NCBI RefSeq assembly: GCF_030848805.1
Contig: NC_092369.1
Coordinates: forward strand, 4,200,907 to 4,264,906
DNA: 64,000 nucleotides
Direction: 5' to 3'
DNA from: Temnothorax longispinosus
Lineage: Eukaryota > Arthropoda > Insecta > Hymenoptera > Formicidae
Shown here: positions 1-11,334 of the stretch, piece by piece
Numbering within the stretch: position 1 is the stretch's first letter
Layout of the letters: every line of letters starts with the position of its first letter
Notes under the pieces: generated by a model
What the model was told of the DNA's origin: nothing
Databases searched by the model: none
What the model saw: the letters and a program-made list of their open reading frames with translations, nothing else
Made by a program: the position numbers and the translations under genes

Positions 1-1975
1 GATACGAACTCTTGCTATGATGAAGGAATTTAAGTCTCTTTTTTTGTAAATTCTCCTTTTTTTTTAAAAAAAAAGGTGGCATAACAAGTACCACTTTCTT
101 TCCTTTTTCATTGAGAACACGAGTGATTTGTGGAAATCCTTTATCGGCTAAGACTGTGTCTCCATATTCTAACAAATCTATTAGTCCGGATTCAATAGTG
201 ATTTGTGAATCACTCTTTCTACCACCAGCGACCTTTGATTTAAGACTAATAAAGCCTCCGGGTGTTATACCTACTAACAGTTTGGCAGTAAAACCTTTTT
301 TATAATGTGAGTAGGTAAACACACGATTGTCAACACTTGCTGGTACTTCAATCCTGAATTCAGTACAGTCAGTGATTACTCGAGTGTCTTTATATTCCGG
401 ATAAAAGCAGTCTGGCATCGTTCCTTGAATGGCATCTTTTGCAAGCCAAAAAACTAAATTAGCTGTGGTCTTTGCTAATTCTTCCAATACTGAAAAAAAT
501 ATTCTTGACACAATTGTTCTATGTACATTAAACAACACACTGATTGCTGAAAAAGTTAATCCTGTCTTCATTTTTATTAAAAATATAAATAATCTATTTT
601 TCTTTGAAATTTTAGTATTACTGCCAGTTGCGTCATGGACTCTTTTTAACAAAAATTTAAAATTGTTGTGTGTCACTCTAGCAAGATCCAGAAGCTGTTC
701 ATTTTTTACTGATGCATAGCTTAAACAAGTTGTATCATTATCTTGCACACTTTCATAGTCAGGTCCAACTGCTCTATTTACAAAAGTCTGTTGAGTCGTA
801 CCACATTTCTTATTTCTGAATTTTCTTGGATTTAATATTATGGTTTGATGATTTACTGTTACTATATTTGTTTGTACTTCTGCTGCGTCACACTTACAAT
901 TAGAACCATTAGTAATATATTGTTACGTCCGTCGCGCGTCCAAATCACTCGCACTCACACTTTCTCACGCGCGACGCGTACTCCGGCACACACTCCAAAG
1001 AAATCGTCACAGTTATAGGAAAGAAAGGAACTCGTTTATTAATGAACTCGATACACAGGAGCTCGGGCAAACACGTCCGAGCGTGACGAAATCCCAGAGC
1101 GTAATCTGACAGTCAATGATTGTAAACAACGCAGCTGTCGCTAAGGACGATTCGCAACTTCTGCTACGGGGCGACCCGCATGAGTGCACGGCACGGGCGT
1201 ACAGCACGGGCGTAACAATATCTATTACACATAAATGATTTTTCTGGCTCACTAGCATCAATAATAATATTTGCTTCAGTCTCTTTATTCAGATACTTTG
1301 GACGGACAGTCGGACAGACTGCACTTCGACATTAACAAGTACTGAATCTTCATAACGCACATTCATATCACTGATCATATCATGTTCAATTACATTTCCT
1401 TTCACAGGTTCATCTTGATTTGTACTCATAGTTTGCAATTTTTGCTTAGTTATAAATCTGCGTTTCATAAATCGAGCATGTCTGAAGAAAAAAAACAAGA
1501 ATAGTAAATATATTTTGCATATTTGCAACACAAATATTCATCTGTCCCTTTAATTCATATCTGTTTACTGCAGCAACTTCACGAATATTTCTTGTTCTCT
1601 CAGCACAGAATACTAAGGGAACATATCCAGGACTTGTTTCTTCATTCGATTTTATTTTGCCAATAAAATGATCAGAGCATATTACATCTGATTTCTTTGG
1701 TTGCCACTTATAAGAACTAAAATTACATTACATAATTAATAAATTAATGTAATGTAAACAAAGCATTACGTTCAGAAGCTTTGGAGCAGACGCTATGAAG
1801 CCTATGTATAAAGCAGACGAATAAGGTTATGTACTTACTTAATTTTTCGTACAGCTGCAATCCATTTCTTTCGCTGCTCTAATTTATAGTCGGCAGTAGG
1901 GAATTTGTAAAATTTACACGTACTCTTCAGTTCATTATTTTTACAATTTCTGACGCAACAACTACGATGACCCAT
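1..1975 (-). pseudogene. THAP-domain DDE transposase (DDE_Tnp_4 type), broken and partial
   Basis: Exon 1 (1839-1975) starts with a Met-Gly-His-Arg-Ser-Cys-Cys THAP beginning and ends at a GTAAGT donor. Exon 2 starts at 1716 after TTTTAG, in matching phase, and carries the rest of the THAP zinc finger (KWQPKKSDVICSDHF, with the C-x2-H pair). Left of a solo LTR insertion the frame continues through a helix-turn-helix (around 500-600) into a DDE_Tnp_4 fold: TDCTEF near 385 and LADKGF near 150 carry the first two catalytic aspartates. The glutamate would lie beyond the window edge. THAP plus DDE_Tnp_4 is typical of Harbinger-like insect transposons, which cut and paste DNA in the nucleus. Frame slips near 60-100 and near 1310, plus the insertion at 921-1217, make it a dead copy. 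Confidence 0.75.
921..1217 (-). mobile_element. Solo LTR (gypsy-type) with 4-bp target duplication
   Basis: The 297-bp insert starts TGTTACG and ends CGTAACA and is flanked by ATAT on both sides (917-920 and 1218-1221). It interrupts the transposase reading frame. Landmarks in the same order as the LTRs at 22586 and 28125 (an AAGAACTCGTTTA-like block, GAACACGTC-like, GAATCTGACAG, GCACGGGCG near the end) show it is a diverged relative of that family. No internal coding sequence remains, so it probably arose by LTR-LTR recombination. Confidence 0.85.
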
Positions 1976-2654
1976 TTTTAATAATAATAAACCTAATTGA
2001 ATAGGAAAATATTTCACCCTGAGTTCACTATTCTCTCACCGGAGCGCTTCCGAAGCTCGTAGCTATCCCCTCCAACCGACTGCACCGAGCGAATACAATC
2101 TTGGCTAAATCACGTATCGGATCGTAAAAAAAAGCTGGAAAAAAATGAGGATCAGCGTAAGTTATTAATTGAAATTTTAATTTCTTGATTGATTTAGAAC
2201 ATTGCTGCAAATGGAACCGCAATTATCGTAGATTTGAAAAGAATACAGAGAAAATTTTATTTTATTCTGTATATGTGTGTACATGTATGTATGTATGACA
2301 ATTTATTTGGAATTTTTACAGATGCGCGACTTAATAAAAATCATACTTAAACTAATAAATAATAAGCCGTCTGCTACCTTTTTTTTCTATGAAAATGTGT
2401 GTACAATATATGTGTGTAATGAAATTTGATATGTCTACAATTTATTTTATGCTTTTTACTTTCTCCTGAATCTGTTTTTACCTATTATATACATTTTTTT
2501 AGAAATGTGCATGTAAAAAGAATGTATTTGCATATACAGTCCATTTTTTAGTAAAATTAAAACAAATAATCTTTTATTTATTTTTTATATACACAATTTT
2601 TTCAATGAAGTTAAATTAGATGTATTTTTATTATTTTATTTGGATATAAGAGGA
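1976..2654. other. No gene seen
   Basis: AT-rich sequence 5' of the THAP exon. I see no coding frame with family resemblance; a promoter for the transposase could lie here but no clear TATA box or initiator stands out. Confidence 0.5.
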
Positions 2655-2659
2655 CTGTT

Positions 2660-2820
2660 ACCACTGAACATCAACTAACAATAACGTTACGTCAATATTA
2701 TAATTTACCACTCAACAATGTTGTTATATACATACATATGTAATGTATAGTGCATTTACGCCGTTGAGTGAGAAATTATAATACTGGTGTAATGTTACTG
2801 TTGGTTGGTGTATTTACTGA
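2660..2820. repeat. Short inverted-repeat element (MITE-like)
   Basis: The left arm (ACTAACAATAACGTTAC, then TATTATAATTT and CACTCAAC) is matched by the complement of the right arm (GTTGAGTG, AAATTATAATA, GTAATGTTACTGTTGGTTGG). Arms are about 60 bp around a loop of about 40 bp. No coding content. Confidence 0.6.
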
Positions 2821-2869
2821 GTATTTTGTAATTCTTTATCTATTCTAAACACTATTTCCCTTGAATTCA

Positions 2870-3262
2870 TGAAGTATACATCTGTTTATATGGAATAATA
2901 CTATATACATACTCCAAGAAGTTTTCAAGAATTCCAATTATGGTGCATGTAACTTCCTGAATCATTCTTATAATATTCTTCTATGAATTCCTAAAGAATT
3001 ACAATTCAGAAAAGGAGAAAACTTGAAGAATACTTTGCGAATTCACTGTGCTATCTGGGAATGTATTTCAAGTTTTAAATAATTTAAAAGTGTTCAAATT
3101 AAAAAGTTGCACATTACTTTCGTGGAATAATTAACTAACCGATTGAACAAAATGGAAATAAGAAATATCCGCAATTAGTAGGAATCATTTTAGTAAAAAC
3201 ATTAATTATTTAATTGATTTTTGTAATAGTATAACAGATATTAGTATAACAAACATCCAACA
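2870..3262. other. No gene seen
   Basis: AT-rich unique-looking sequence between two palindromic elements. Nothing coding or structured stands out. Confidence 0.45.
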
Positions 3263-3269
3263 ACAGATA

Positions 3270-3849
3270 CACAGCCACACAAAAAAAATTGTTTTCTGGC
3301 ATGGGGGTCAGACCATGTTTATTATATGTTTTTGGGGTCGCTGAAACCGAATCCGAAGTCCATTTTACCCCATCACGTCAGGTTTTTGACATAATTTAGA
3401 GCAAATATAACAAAAGACGTTATGATCTGAATCACAGTTATGTGATTGCGAGACGACTTCGCCTTTTTTTCTTGTAGTATTCAACTTTACATTAGCCAAG
3501 TCACTAACCAATGTAGAGCTGCGGTCGCATGATGACGACGCCTGCGAGTCTGCATTCTCACCCTGATCAGCCGCCGATTCTGGGTATCCGAATCCCTGTC
3601 TCGTTAAACGTTTTCCACCTGTGCCTGCCATGACGGCATCAACGCCGTAATTCAGGGACTCAGCCAGATAACGGAATTGCTCCGTTGCCCGCCGTCACCG
3701 CGTGGAGGTGCCCTGGATGCAGACACAGGCGAGACACTGCTGTGATGGGGTAAAATGGACTTCGGATTCGGTTTCAGTGACCCCAAAAACATATAATAAA
3801 CATGGTCTGACCCACAGGCCAGAAAATTATTTTTTTTTGTGTGGCTGTG
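3270..3849. mobile_element. Inverted-repeat element carrying a short ORF
   Basis: Termini are CACAGCCACACAAAAAA on the left and TTTTTTGTGTGGCTGTG on the right, and about 105 bp of each arm is complementary, including the block around 3340-3375 against 3742-3775. ATA lies on both sides and may be a 3-bp target duplication, although three bases are weak evidence. The 365-bp centre is more GC-rich than its surroundings and holds a minus-strand ORF. The superfamily is not clear to me. Confidence 0.65.
3365..3631 (-). CDS. Short cysteine-containing ORF inside an inverted-repeat element
   Basis: The 88-residue frame starts at an ATG in the centre of the element and runs into its left arm, where it stops. 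The N-terminal 60 residues are Ser/Asp/Gln-rich and look disordered. The C-terminus has FCYICSKLC, a C-x2-C-x3-C cluster that could be the start of a zinc-binding domain cut off by the arm. I do not recognise the family. It may be a captured first exon of a host or transposon gene rather than a complete protein. Confidence 0.35.
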   Translation of the reverse strand: MAGTGGKRLTRQGFGYPESAADQGENADSQASSSCDRSSTLVSDLANVKLNTTRKKGEVVSQSHNCDSDHNVFCYICSKLCQKPDVMG

Positions 3850-3888
3850 ATATTAGTTACAATAAAGCTTATCACAATAAAAAAAAAA

Positions 3889-4131
3889 GTGCAAGTAGAA
3901 ACTTGCACATTGCTTCCTCATAGTTTTTAGGTGTGCAAGTAGAAACCTGCACATTGCTTTATGAGGAAGCCAAATTAATAAATATCTACTAATAATTATG
4001 CATAAAAAAAGGCTTCTTCATGAGAGAAAGCTTTATGAGCGAAATAAAATGTTGATTGAACAATGTGCAAATTTATAATTTGCATACTTAAAAATTGTGA
4101 GGAAGTAATGTGCAAGTTTCTACTTGCCCAC
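3889..4131. repeat. Palindromic MITE with nested hairpins in its ends
   Basis: The left end, GTGCAAGTAGAAACTTGCAC followed by ATTGCTTCCTC, matches the complement of the right end (GAGGAAGTAATGTGCAAG, then TTTCTACTTGC). GCAAG-TAGAAA-CTTGC is itself a hairpin and occurs again at 3931. The gypsy-type element at 4132 begins at or just inside the right end. Confidence 0.6.
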
Positions 4132-5283
4132 TGTGACGTTGCATTGTGTACGCGTCACAGTCTTCGCCCCTCAAACTTTATATTGCGCGCATACTGCCTT
4201 GATATTAGTTTTTAGGAGGAAGCGACCGGAAGGCCCATTTCGGCAGCGTGGCGCCATCCGCCGGTGAGGCAAAGCGCCCCGATCTAGAGGGCCGCGGGTC
4301 GAAGCCGCGAGTCGAAGCCGCGGGAAGAATCCGGCACTGTGGGGTCGATCACGAAGATAGACGGACGTCCAGCGAGGACTGAACGTTAGATTTTGGCGCC
4401 GAGCGTAGGCGAGGACGGTGGCCCTACGAGGACGATCGAGAAGGAAGGACCCACGAGCCGATGTAAACGACCAACGATCCTAGACACGAGGTAACGGGGA
4501 TCAGCGGGACGGCGTCGAGTACCGTTTCGCGTTTTGAGAGAGGTGCGTAGGACCGCCTAACGGCCTACGTGCCATTGCTGTGAATCCCTCTCCGGGATTA
4601 TTATCTTCCGTTTCTACGGGTCTGACAAATACCGCCCGCTGCTACCCCGTAAGTATAAGGGCGGGTCTCCGTTTCCTCTCGACTCGACAAGCCGTGTAAG
4701 AACTCTTGCGTGCAATCGCGTAACGACGATCGACGACGTGGCCCCGGCCGCGCGTCACGATCTTGATGCGTGTTACGAGAAAGGGTTTCGCGAATCGATT
4801 CCACAGTCGCTACCGTGTTGTGAGCGCACAACGTAGTTAGGAATGCACTTGCATTAATGCACTTGGCAACATCAAGTGCCCTTGATACGAAATCCGACCC
4901 TAGCGACGCAGATCGCTGACGCGAAGATCTGCACAAGTCTCGAGAATGACCAAATATGGTCATCCTGGACACCACTTGTCCGTTAGACCTTTGATCGAGG
5001 TATCAAAAACGCTGACAACTAAGTCAGCAACACCGAGCGGATAAAGCGCCCGCCTTTCCGACGAGCGACGGGCAGTCGTCAGTCAACCATGAAATAATAA
5101 CTTGCGTCGCGTATATCAAAGATCGTAACTTCGCGAGTATCATATCGCGAATAAAAGAGAACTGTTGTAAAATATCGAAGAGAAATATATTTGGCTCAAT
5201 TGTAATACACATCGTGACAACTTATTCTCCGACCCGGTATCTTCGAATCCTGTGCCGGAACTCTCCCCGTTTGCGGCACAACA
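4132..5283 (+). repeat. Probable 5' LTR of the plus-strand gypsy-type element
   Basis: The right end (…GGCACAACA) is fixed by the primer binding site two bases downstream. The left end is inferred from a TGTGACG start at the point where the sequence changes from the AT-rich MITE to GC-rich DNA. A length of about 1150 bp is plausible for the group. No second LTR exists in the window to confirm the border. AATAAA near 5150 could be its polyadenylation signal. Confidence 0.5.
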
Positions 5284-5285
5284 AT

Positions 5286-5303
5286 TGGTGGCAGCGGTGG
5301 GAT
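5286..5303 (+). promoter_or_regulatory. Primer binding site, tRNA-Leu type
   Basis: TGGTGGCAGCGGTGGGAT is an 18-nt complement of the 3' end of an animal tRNA-Leu (…CCCACCGCTGCCA plus CCA), as I recall that tRNA. Its position two bases after an …ACA LTR end is canonical for minus-strand priming. Confidence 0.75.
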
Positions 5304-5400
5304 ACTGGCAATCGGAGAACATCCCCGTTGCGTGTGTTCCCACGATCATTCGCCTGAAAGAAAGGAACGAAACAATGTAAGTAGTGAAATCAGCCCTGAC

Positions 5401-5482
5401 GGAAGCACCCGGTAGCAGTCTGATCCAGAGAAAGGAAGCACCCGGTAGCGGCCCGCTCCAGAAGAAGGAAGCACCCGGTAGC
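5401..5482 (+). repeat. 33-bp tandem leader repeat, three copies
   Basis: GGAAGCACCCGGTAGC recurs at 5401, 5434 and 5467 with exact 33-bp spacing. The frame is open across it, so it could encode an 11-residue repeat (EAPGSGxxQKK-like) upstream of gag or be part of an untranslated leader. Confidence 0.7.
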
Positions 5483-5658
5483 GGCTATCAGCGACACCAG
5501 AGAAGGCGCCGACCTACCACAACGGTGACCCGCCGGCCCCGCAGCCGAGCCACGCAGCGACGGTCAACGACCAGCGAGTATCGAGCAACATGCGACAATA
5601 AATGTAAGTCGAAAAACAATTGTAACGCGGCTATTTGTGAGGCGTGAACAGGCAATAA

Positions 5659-7266
5659 ATGTCAGAAGGCGAAATCACGCCATTCCGCCCCGTTCGAAAC
5701 GCGTCGTTCCTCCATAGCGAACTAGCGCGGCGCGCGATTGAATCCAGCTCGCGAAGCCTCATATGTGTCGATAGACGTACAAATAGCGAAGCATTAGACC
5801 GCGTGCGACAAAATCTAGACTCGCGATTTACAGACGATAACACGTCGGAACGGCACCCAAACGTACTTGTAGAGCGAGAATTTTCGTTCGGTGAAGTAAA
5901 CGCAAGTTTAGCGCGCGGACGTAACAATAATAATAACGCGAACAATAGCGAAAACGACAGTGACGGACTACGACTAGACCCCACAATTAGTTCCGGTATA
6001 TCGGACAATAACTCCGAGAGAGGAGAATTTTCGCTAACGTCATACGACAGCAGCATATTTGACCCGACAGAAAAGGATTATACCCCTCGGGCCAACCAAA
6101 TGAGCCAACCAGGAAGAGCGGATCCGGATAATACACCCCGCGACGAGATTCAAAATGTGCCGGTGACCACCGAGCAGGTCAACGCGGAAGTAGAACGAAT
6201 CAGGCCCTCGGTTAACAGCCGACCGTCTGAAATGGACCAAAACCGAGCCTCGGAGCCGGCGCGAGCAGGCCCTGGAGCGCAAGACTCCGTGCTTAACGAC
6301 ATCCTGAACATGATGCGCGACATGCAGGACCGCATAAACCGTGCAGAGGCCACAGAATTCGACCGCTCTGTCGAAATCCTTCGCGCAATCCGCGATATAC
6401 AGAACGGCCAGGGTCCTCTGGACGTTACCTACGGGCGAACGAATAGCGACGTCCGAAATCAACCAGGACACCACATCGTATACCTTAGCTTGAAGGAAGC
6501 CCGAAACATGATTCCCGAGATAAACAGAGAGTTCCGTGAACGCGTCCGCGAATTTCTAAACGCCAGTAATTACGCGATGAAGAACATACAGCCCGCGGAC
6601 GAATCAATGCTCCTAGAGACAATGTTGTGCACCAAATTTAAGGGCAAAGCCATGATGGACTTTGACACGCGCGATATTCATGATTTTGCGCAGTTAAAAC
6701 GCGAATTAGAAACAGAATATATAGGAAAGCGCAGTATGACCCACCTGCAACTAGAGTTTAACTCCCTAAAGCAAAAAGCGGGAGAAAGCGCACAAGAATT
6801 CGGGAGGCGCGTAGAGAAGCAAGCGCGAGAACTATACGAAGCAATAGAGGAAGGCCAAGGACACTCGCAGGAGCAGCAGAAGGCCATTCTCGACAGTATA
6901 AAGATGCAAGCCCTCCAAAACTACCAGATCGGGTTACACAAGGACATTAAAATGGTAGTCAGAGCGCAACGATATCAAACGCTACAGGAAGCGATAACAG
7001 GCGCTTGTGCCGAGGAGAAGGTGAAAGGACCTCCTCAGCGCCCGACATATAATACAAAAACGGCCAGAAGCAAACCCGACAGGCTCAAAGCGTCGGAGTT
7101 AAATAAATGCGGAAAGCTAGGCCACATCGGACAAGAGTGTCGCACTACCGATACGCCAATAGATATTCCCGAGAGCAGAAAGGCCCAGCGAAATAAATAC
7201 CGTGGAAAAATACTGCACACACTGCAAAAAAGAAGGGCACAAAAGAGAGGACTGTTGGACACTTAA
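5659..7266 (+). pseudogene. gag: gag polyprotein of the plus-strand gypsy-type element
   Basis: The 535-residue frame starts at the ATG at 5659. It has a long hydrophilic N-terminus, then a capsid-like helical block (about residues 270-450) with the spaced pattern of insect gypsy Gag, and a zinc-knuckle remnant (NKCGKLGHIGQEC, lacking the first Cys) near residue 480. A second, complete knuckle, CTHCKKEGHKREDC, is read in another frame from 7202, so a frame break lies close to 7200. Gag packages element RNA in cytoplasmic particles. The rest of the frame after about residue 500 is out-of-frame reading. Confidence 0.75.
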
Positions 7267-7948
7267 CGGGCGACCCGAGAAAGAGCGGACTCGCCCCTCT
7301 AAATATAATCCGCGGAAAAGGAAACAAATAAATGCGACCAAAAAGAATCAAGAAAATAAAACACGGGAATCAGATGATGACACGTCACGAAGCGACAGCA
7401 GTAGCAGCAGCCGCAGCAGCGATAGCGACAAACAAGAGAGACGAAGAAAGCATAAGACGCGACGCGCGCTCGAGTACAGAGTAGCTCAAGTGACAGGTGA
7501 AGCAGATAAGAATTCTAATCTAGACCTCGTCACTCTCCCGATGCGAGAAGCGATCAATGGAAAACTGAATTTTCTACTTGACTCCGGCGCTGCCATCACC
7601 TTCGTCAAAGTAGGAAAATTAAAAAATAAAACAAAAATTCGAGAAAAGAGAATAGCGCTAACCGGCGTAACCTGACATCAAATCTATACCCTCGGAACAA
7701 TACGAGCATCAATACTAATAGGCAAGGACCTAATACGGCACAAAATGTACGTAGTACGAGACGACTTCTCAGTAGATTATGAAGGCATCCTGGGAATTGA
7801 TTTCCTGAAAAAACATCAAGCCGTGCCCAATCACGCTGAAAATCGATTAAAAATTGGTACCGCGATATTTAAATTACAGCCCTATCGAAAGTTTACCTTA
7901 CCACCGCGTAGCGAGACAATAATATCCGCGATAACCAATACCTACTAA
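7202..7948 (+). pseudogene. pol: Nucleocapsid tail and aspartic protease of the same element
   Basis: After the intact knuckle comes a Lys/Arg/Ser-rich tail, then the retropepsin motif FLLDSGAAITFVK (about 7570-7610) with the catalytic Asp-Ser-Gly. An in-frame TGA at 7673 interrupts the domain. The same frame resumes and carries ILGIDFLKKH, the second conserved protease segment, before a TAA at 7946. Protease would release Gag and Pol products. With two stops this copy cannot do so. Confidence 0.7.
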
Positions 7949-8181
7949 TAGAGAAGGTATCGTAAAGGGTGAAGAGGTAGCCCCGGAAATATTCATCGGT
8001 AATTGTATGGTAAAGCCGATAGACTTTCTGCCCAATAAGCGTAGTAAACGTAACGGAGAAGCCCGTCGAAATAATGACACCGCATGTAACCCTAGAAGAG
8101 GCACCGGTGACTGACACGGCCGACATACTCATGGTATAGCCGACAGAAGAATGTGAATCAATCACCGAGCGACGCGAAAAA

Positions 8182-9130
8182 TTGCGCCGAAAATTAAAAA
8201 TGAGTCATTTAGATAACGAAGAAAGAAAAACGTTAGAACAAATATGCGATGATTATTGCGATATATTCCATTTAGAAGACGACAAGCTAACGTGTACCCC
8301 GACAGTGAAACATGAGATCCCGACGCGAGCAGATAGCGCGCCGGTGAACGTCCGACCTTATCGCCTGCCAGAAAAGCACAAGGAGGAAATAAATCGACAA
8401 ATTAACAAGATGCTAGAGGATGGAATTATCCGCCCTAGTACAAGCCCGTGGAATTCACTAATACTAGTGGTACCTAAAAAAGCTGACGCCTCGGGAAAAA
8501 TAAAATTTCGAATCGTAATAGATTTCCGCAAGCTTAATTTTCTTACAATCGGAGACTCATTTCCATTGCCAAATATTGCAGAAATACACGACAAATTAAG
8601 AAAAGCAAAATATTTTACAACATTAGATCTCGCATCCGGGTACCATCAGATACTGATGCAGGAGGGAGATAAAAAGAAGACAGCATTTTTCACACCCAAT
8701 GGACATTACGAATTTAACCAAATGCCTTTCGGATTAAAAAATTCGCCAAGAACTTTCCAGCGAGCTATAATAGCACCACTAATGGGATTAGAAGGTATCA
8801 AATGTCTCGTTTATCTCGACGATATCGTGATATACGGAGCAACCTTGGCCGAACACAACAGACGCCTAATTGAAGTACTACAACGATTAAGAAAATACGG
8901 TTTCAAACTTCAACCAGATAAATGCGAATTCCTGCGTAAAAAAGTACTATATTTAGGGCACATTATTTCAGAAAACGGAATACTACCAGACCCTGACAAC
9001 ATACAAGCAGTAACGAAGTGCAAAACGCCTAAACGAGCGAAAGATGTCCAAATTTTTCTCGGACTTGCTGGTTACTATCGAAAATTTATTGACAACTTTT
9101 CTAAAATTGCGAAACCGTTGACAAAACTAA
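8182..9130 (+). pseudogene. pol: Reverse transcriptase fragment (gypsy-type pol)
   Basis: About 315 residues of RT: PYRLPEKHKEEI, WNSLILVVPKK, RIVIDFRKLN, the catalytic LVYLDDIVIYG, and the thumb motif YLGHIISENG followed by FLGLAGYYRKFI. All three catalytic aspartates are present (LDLASGYHQ and YLDD). The frame loses homology right after KPLTKL at about 9131. The ~230 bp upstream (7949-8181) should encode the protease-RT linker but is frame-broken. Confidence 0.85.
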
Positions 9131-9131
9131 G

Positions 9132-9436
9132 GTTGGGACGTTGGGAGGGGGAGTGAACAGACGGTCCGGAGGATAAGTGGAGAGTTTGTGAGACGGTGAA
9201 AGGATAAGGGTGTGAAAACGGGAGAGAAGTAGCGGAAGCGGTGGAGGAGATGTGGAGGAGATGGAGAAGATGAAGGAAAGTGTGAGAACGACGTGAGCAG
9301 AGAATGGTGAGGGAAGAAAGGGAGTGGAACACTTTGAGGTTAGGAGACAGAGAGGAAGGATGAAGAGGTAGGGACGAGAGGGGGAGGATGGCAAAAAGCA
9401 AGTCATGGGACGAGATGGCGCTGAGGAGAAATGGCG
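9132..9436. other. Purine-rich sequence of uncertain origin next to the gap
   Basis: G/A-rich with short GGAGGA, GTGAGA and GAGAAG runs. Its texture resembles the 5' leader of the LINE at 18249-18637 read on the minus strand, so it may be the 5' end of a related plus-strand LINE that continues into the gap. I cannot show a real alignment. Confidence 0.3.
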
Positions 9437-9936
9437 NNNNNNNNNNNNNNNNNNNNNNNNNNNNNNNNNNNNNNNNNNNNNNNNNNNNNNNNNNNNNNNN
9501 NNNNNNNNNNNNNNNNNNNNNNNNNNNNNNNNNNNNNNNNNNNNNNNNNNNNNNNNNNNNNNNNNNNNNNNNNNNNNNNNNNNNNNNNNNNNNNNNNNNN
9601 NNNNNNNNNNNNNNNNNNNNNNNNNNNNNNNNNNNNNNNNNNNNNNNNNNNNNNNNNNNNNNNNNNNNNNNNNNNNNNNNNNNNNNNNNNNNNNNNNNNN
9701 NNNNNNNNNNNNNNNNNNNNNNNNNNNNNNNNNNNNNNNNNNNNNNNNNNNNNNNNNNNNNNNNNNNNNNNNNNNNNNNNNNNNNNNNNNNNNNNNNNNN
9801 NNNNNNNNNNNNNNNNNNNNNNNNNNNNNNNNNNNNNNNNNNNNNNNNNNNNNNNNNNNNNNNNNNNNNNNNNNNNNNNNNNNNNNNNNNNNNNNNNNNN
9901 NNNNNNNNNNNNNNNNNNNNNNNNNNNNNNNNNNNN
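9437..9936. other. Assembly gap (500 N)
   Basis: Exactly 500 undetermined bases, the usual placeholder for a gap of unknown size. It separates the broken gypsy element from an AC microsatellite. Confidence 0.99.
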
Positions 9937-9969
9937 ACACACACACACACACACACACACTACACACAC

Positions 9970-10000
<31 letters not shown>

Positions 10001-10027
10001 GCACACACGCGCACACGCGCACACGCG

Positions 10028-10069
<42 letters not shown>
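9937..10069. repeat. (AC)n / (CG)n microsatellite
   Basis: Alternating purine-pyrimidine tract of CA units with internal CGCGCG runs. This is Z-DNA-prone sequence and probably why the assembly broke here. Confidence 0.95.
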
Positions 10070-10070
<1 letters not shown>

Positions 10071-10077
10071 GCACTAT

Positions 10078-10560
10078 AATTTATATAAAAATGTTTTGTA
10101 TGTTACAGAACTAAAGAGATTAGCAACAATAGTTCAACGGAAACATTACTGATAGAGCTTCGAAACTCTGAAATAGATAAGCAACAATTATTTGAAGAAA
10201 ATCAAAATCAAAATATTGAAAAAAACAATATAAATGTTGAAGAAGAAACACAAAATATGACACAAGAATATCTTGAAAATATCGAACAAAATAATACAAT
10301 AGAACTAGACATGTACGTACCTATACATCTTTATTATAAGTTTTTCCCTATTATACTTAATACATTTATATGTATATACATTTTATATAAAAATGTTTTG
10401 TATTTTACAGAAATAAAGAGATTAACATAGACAACAATGCGAGTTCAATGGAAACATTAGTAATGCAGCTTCGAAACAGTGAGGAAGAAAAGCAACAATT
10501 ATTTGAAGAAAAACAACAATTACTTGAAGAAAATCAAGATCTTGAACAAAAAAATGAACA
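10078..10560 (+). repeat. Duplicated coiled-coil exon with its intron end
   Basis: The block TTTTATATAAAAATGTTTTG…TTACAG, followed by an exon start (AACTAAAGAGATTA versus AAATAAAGAGATTA) and GCTTCGAAAC…GAAGAAAATCAA, occurs at 10078 and again at 10381. Each copy has its own AG acceptor. The first ends near GACATGTACGTACC, a possible donor. Confidence 0.65.
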
Positions 10561-11330
10561 ATTAAATAAACAAATATTACAGTTGCGAACTGAAGTTATA
10601 AAAATAATGAAAAATAAACAGAAAGAAGCCGAAGCAATAGCTACCAATGCTTTGCGTAAAGTATTTACACCAGGTCAAATTTCAATATTAATGTCGACAC
10701 GAAACCGCGTACATTGGTCGCATGAAGACATCATGTCTACCATTTCTTTACGCTCGTTAAGTCCAAAAGCATATAAATATTTAAGAAATGTTAAAAAGGT
10801 ACCATTGCCGTGTCTAACAACTTTGCACAATTGGGTAGCTAAGTTTACAGTTTTACCTGGGATTTTATGAGGTTTAAATGAGGTTATAAACATTATGTCA
10901 AGTAAAGGACACAATCTTTCAACAGTAGAGAAAATAACTGTTTTAACATTCGACGATGTATATATTTCAAATAAGTTAGACATTGACAGAAAACAACAAA
11001 AAGTTTATGGACCTCATAAGACTTGTCTGTTTATCATGGCTCGAGGTTTATTCAAGAATTGGAGGCAACCAGTTTATTATAATTTTGATGTATCAATGTC
11101 CCGTGATATTTTATTTACTGTCATACAAGAGCTATATAAAATAGATTACACTGTTATTGCTGTTATGTGCGATATGGGTTCAAGCAATATGAAGTTGTGG
11201 AAAGATTGTATTATTGGAGTTGAAGATTATAGTCATTCCAAGGATGAAATCATCACAACAAACATCGAGAAACAATGTATCATTATGCATCCCGCAAACA
11301 ACTATGTCTGTGAAGTTGGCCCCCCTTTTT
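10083..11330 (+). pseudogene. P-element-type transposase, internal part
   Basis: A coiled-coil segment rich in Glu/Gln/Lys is followed by FTPGQISILM, VHWSHEDIM, ISLRSLSPKAYKYLR and VPLPCLTTLHNWVAKF, the characteristic block of P-element/THAP9-like transposases. An in-frame TGA at 10868 splits it. The same frame resumes with the RNase-H-like core: LTFDDVYIS (first Asp), a second Asp in MCDMGSSN near 11170, then CIIMHPANN. Similarity ends near 11320 at a tandem repeat. No THAP exon is visible, which may be in the gap. The coiled-coil exon is present twice (10107-10311 and 10410 onward). Confidence 0.75.
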
Positions 11331-11334
11331 CAAA

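Larger units (their letters stand above)
4132..9131 (+). mobile_element. Gypsy-type LTR retrotransposon, 5' part only, degenerate
   Basis: The order is LTR, primer binding site, gag, protease, reverse transcriptase on the plus strand. Coding identity collapses at about 9131, in the RT connection region, where a purine-rich sequence of different character begins just before the assembly gap. RNase H, integrase and the 3' LTR are absent. Several frameshifts and in-frame stops show it is non-functional. Confidence 0.8.

Noticed and set aside
9075..10152. Open frames on both strands across 9437-9936
   Set aside because: They run through the N gap and an AC microsatellite and have no real content.
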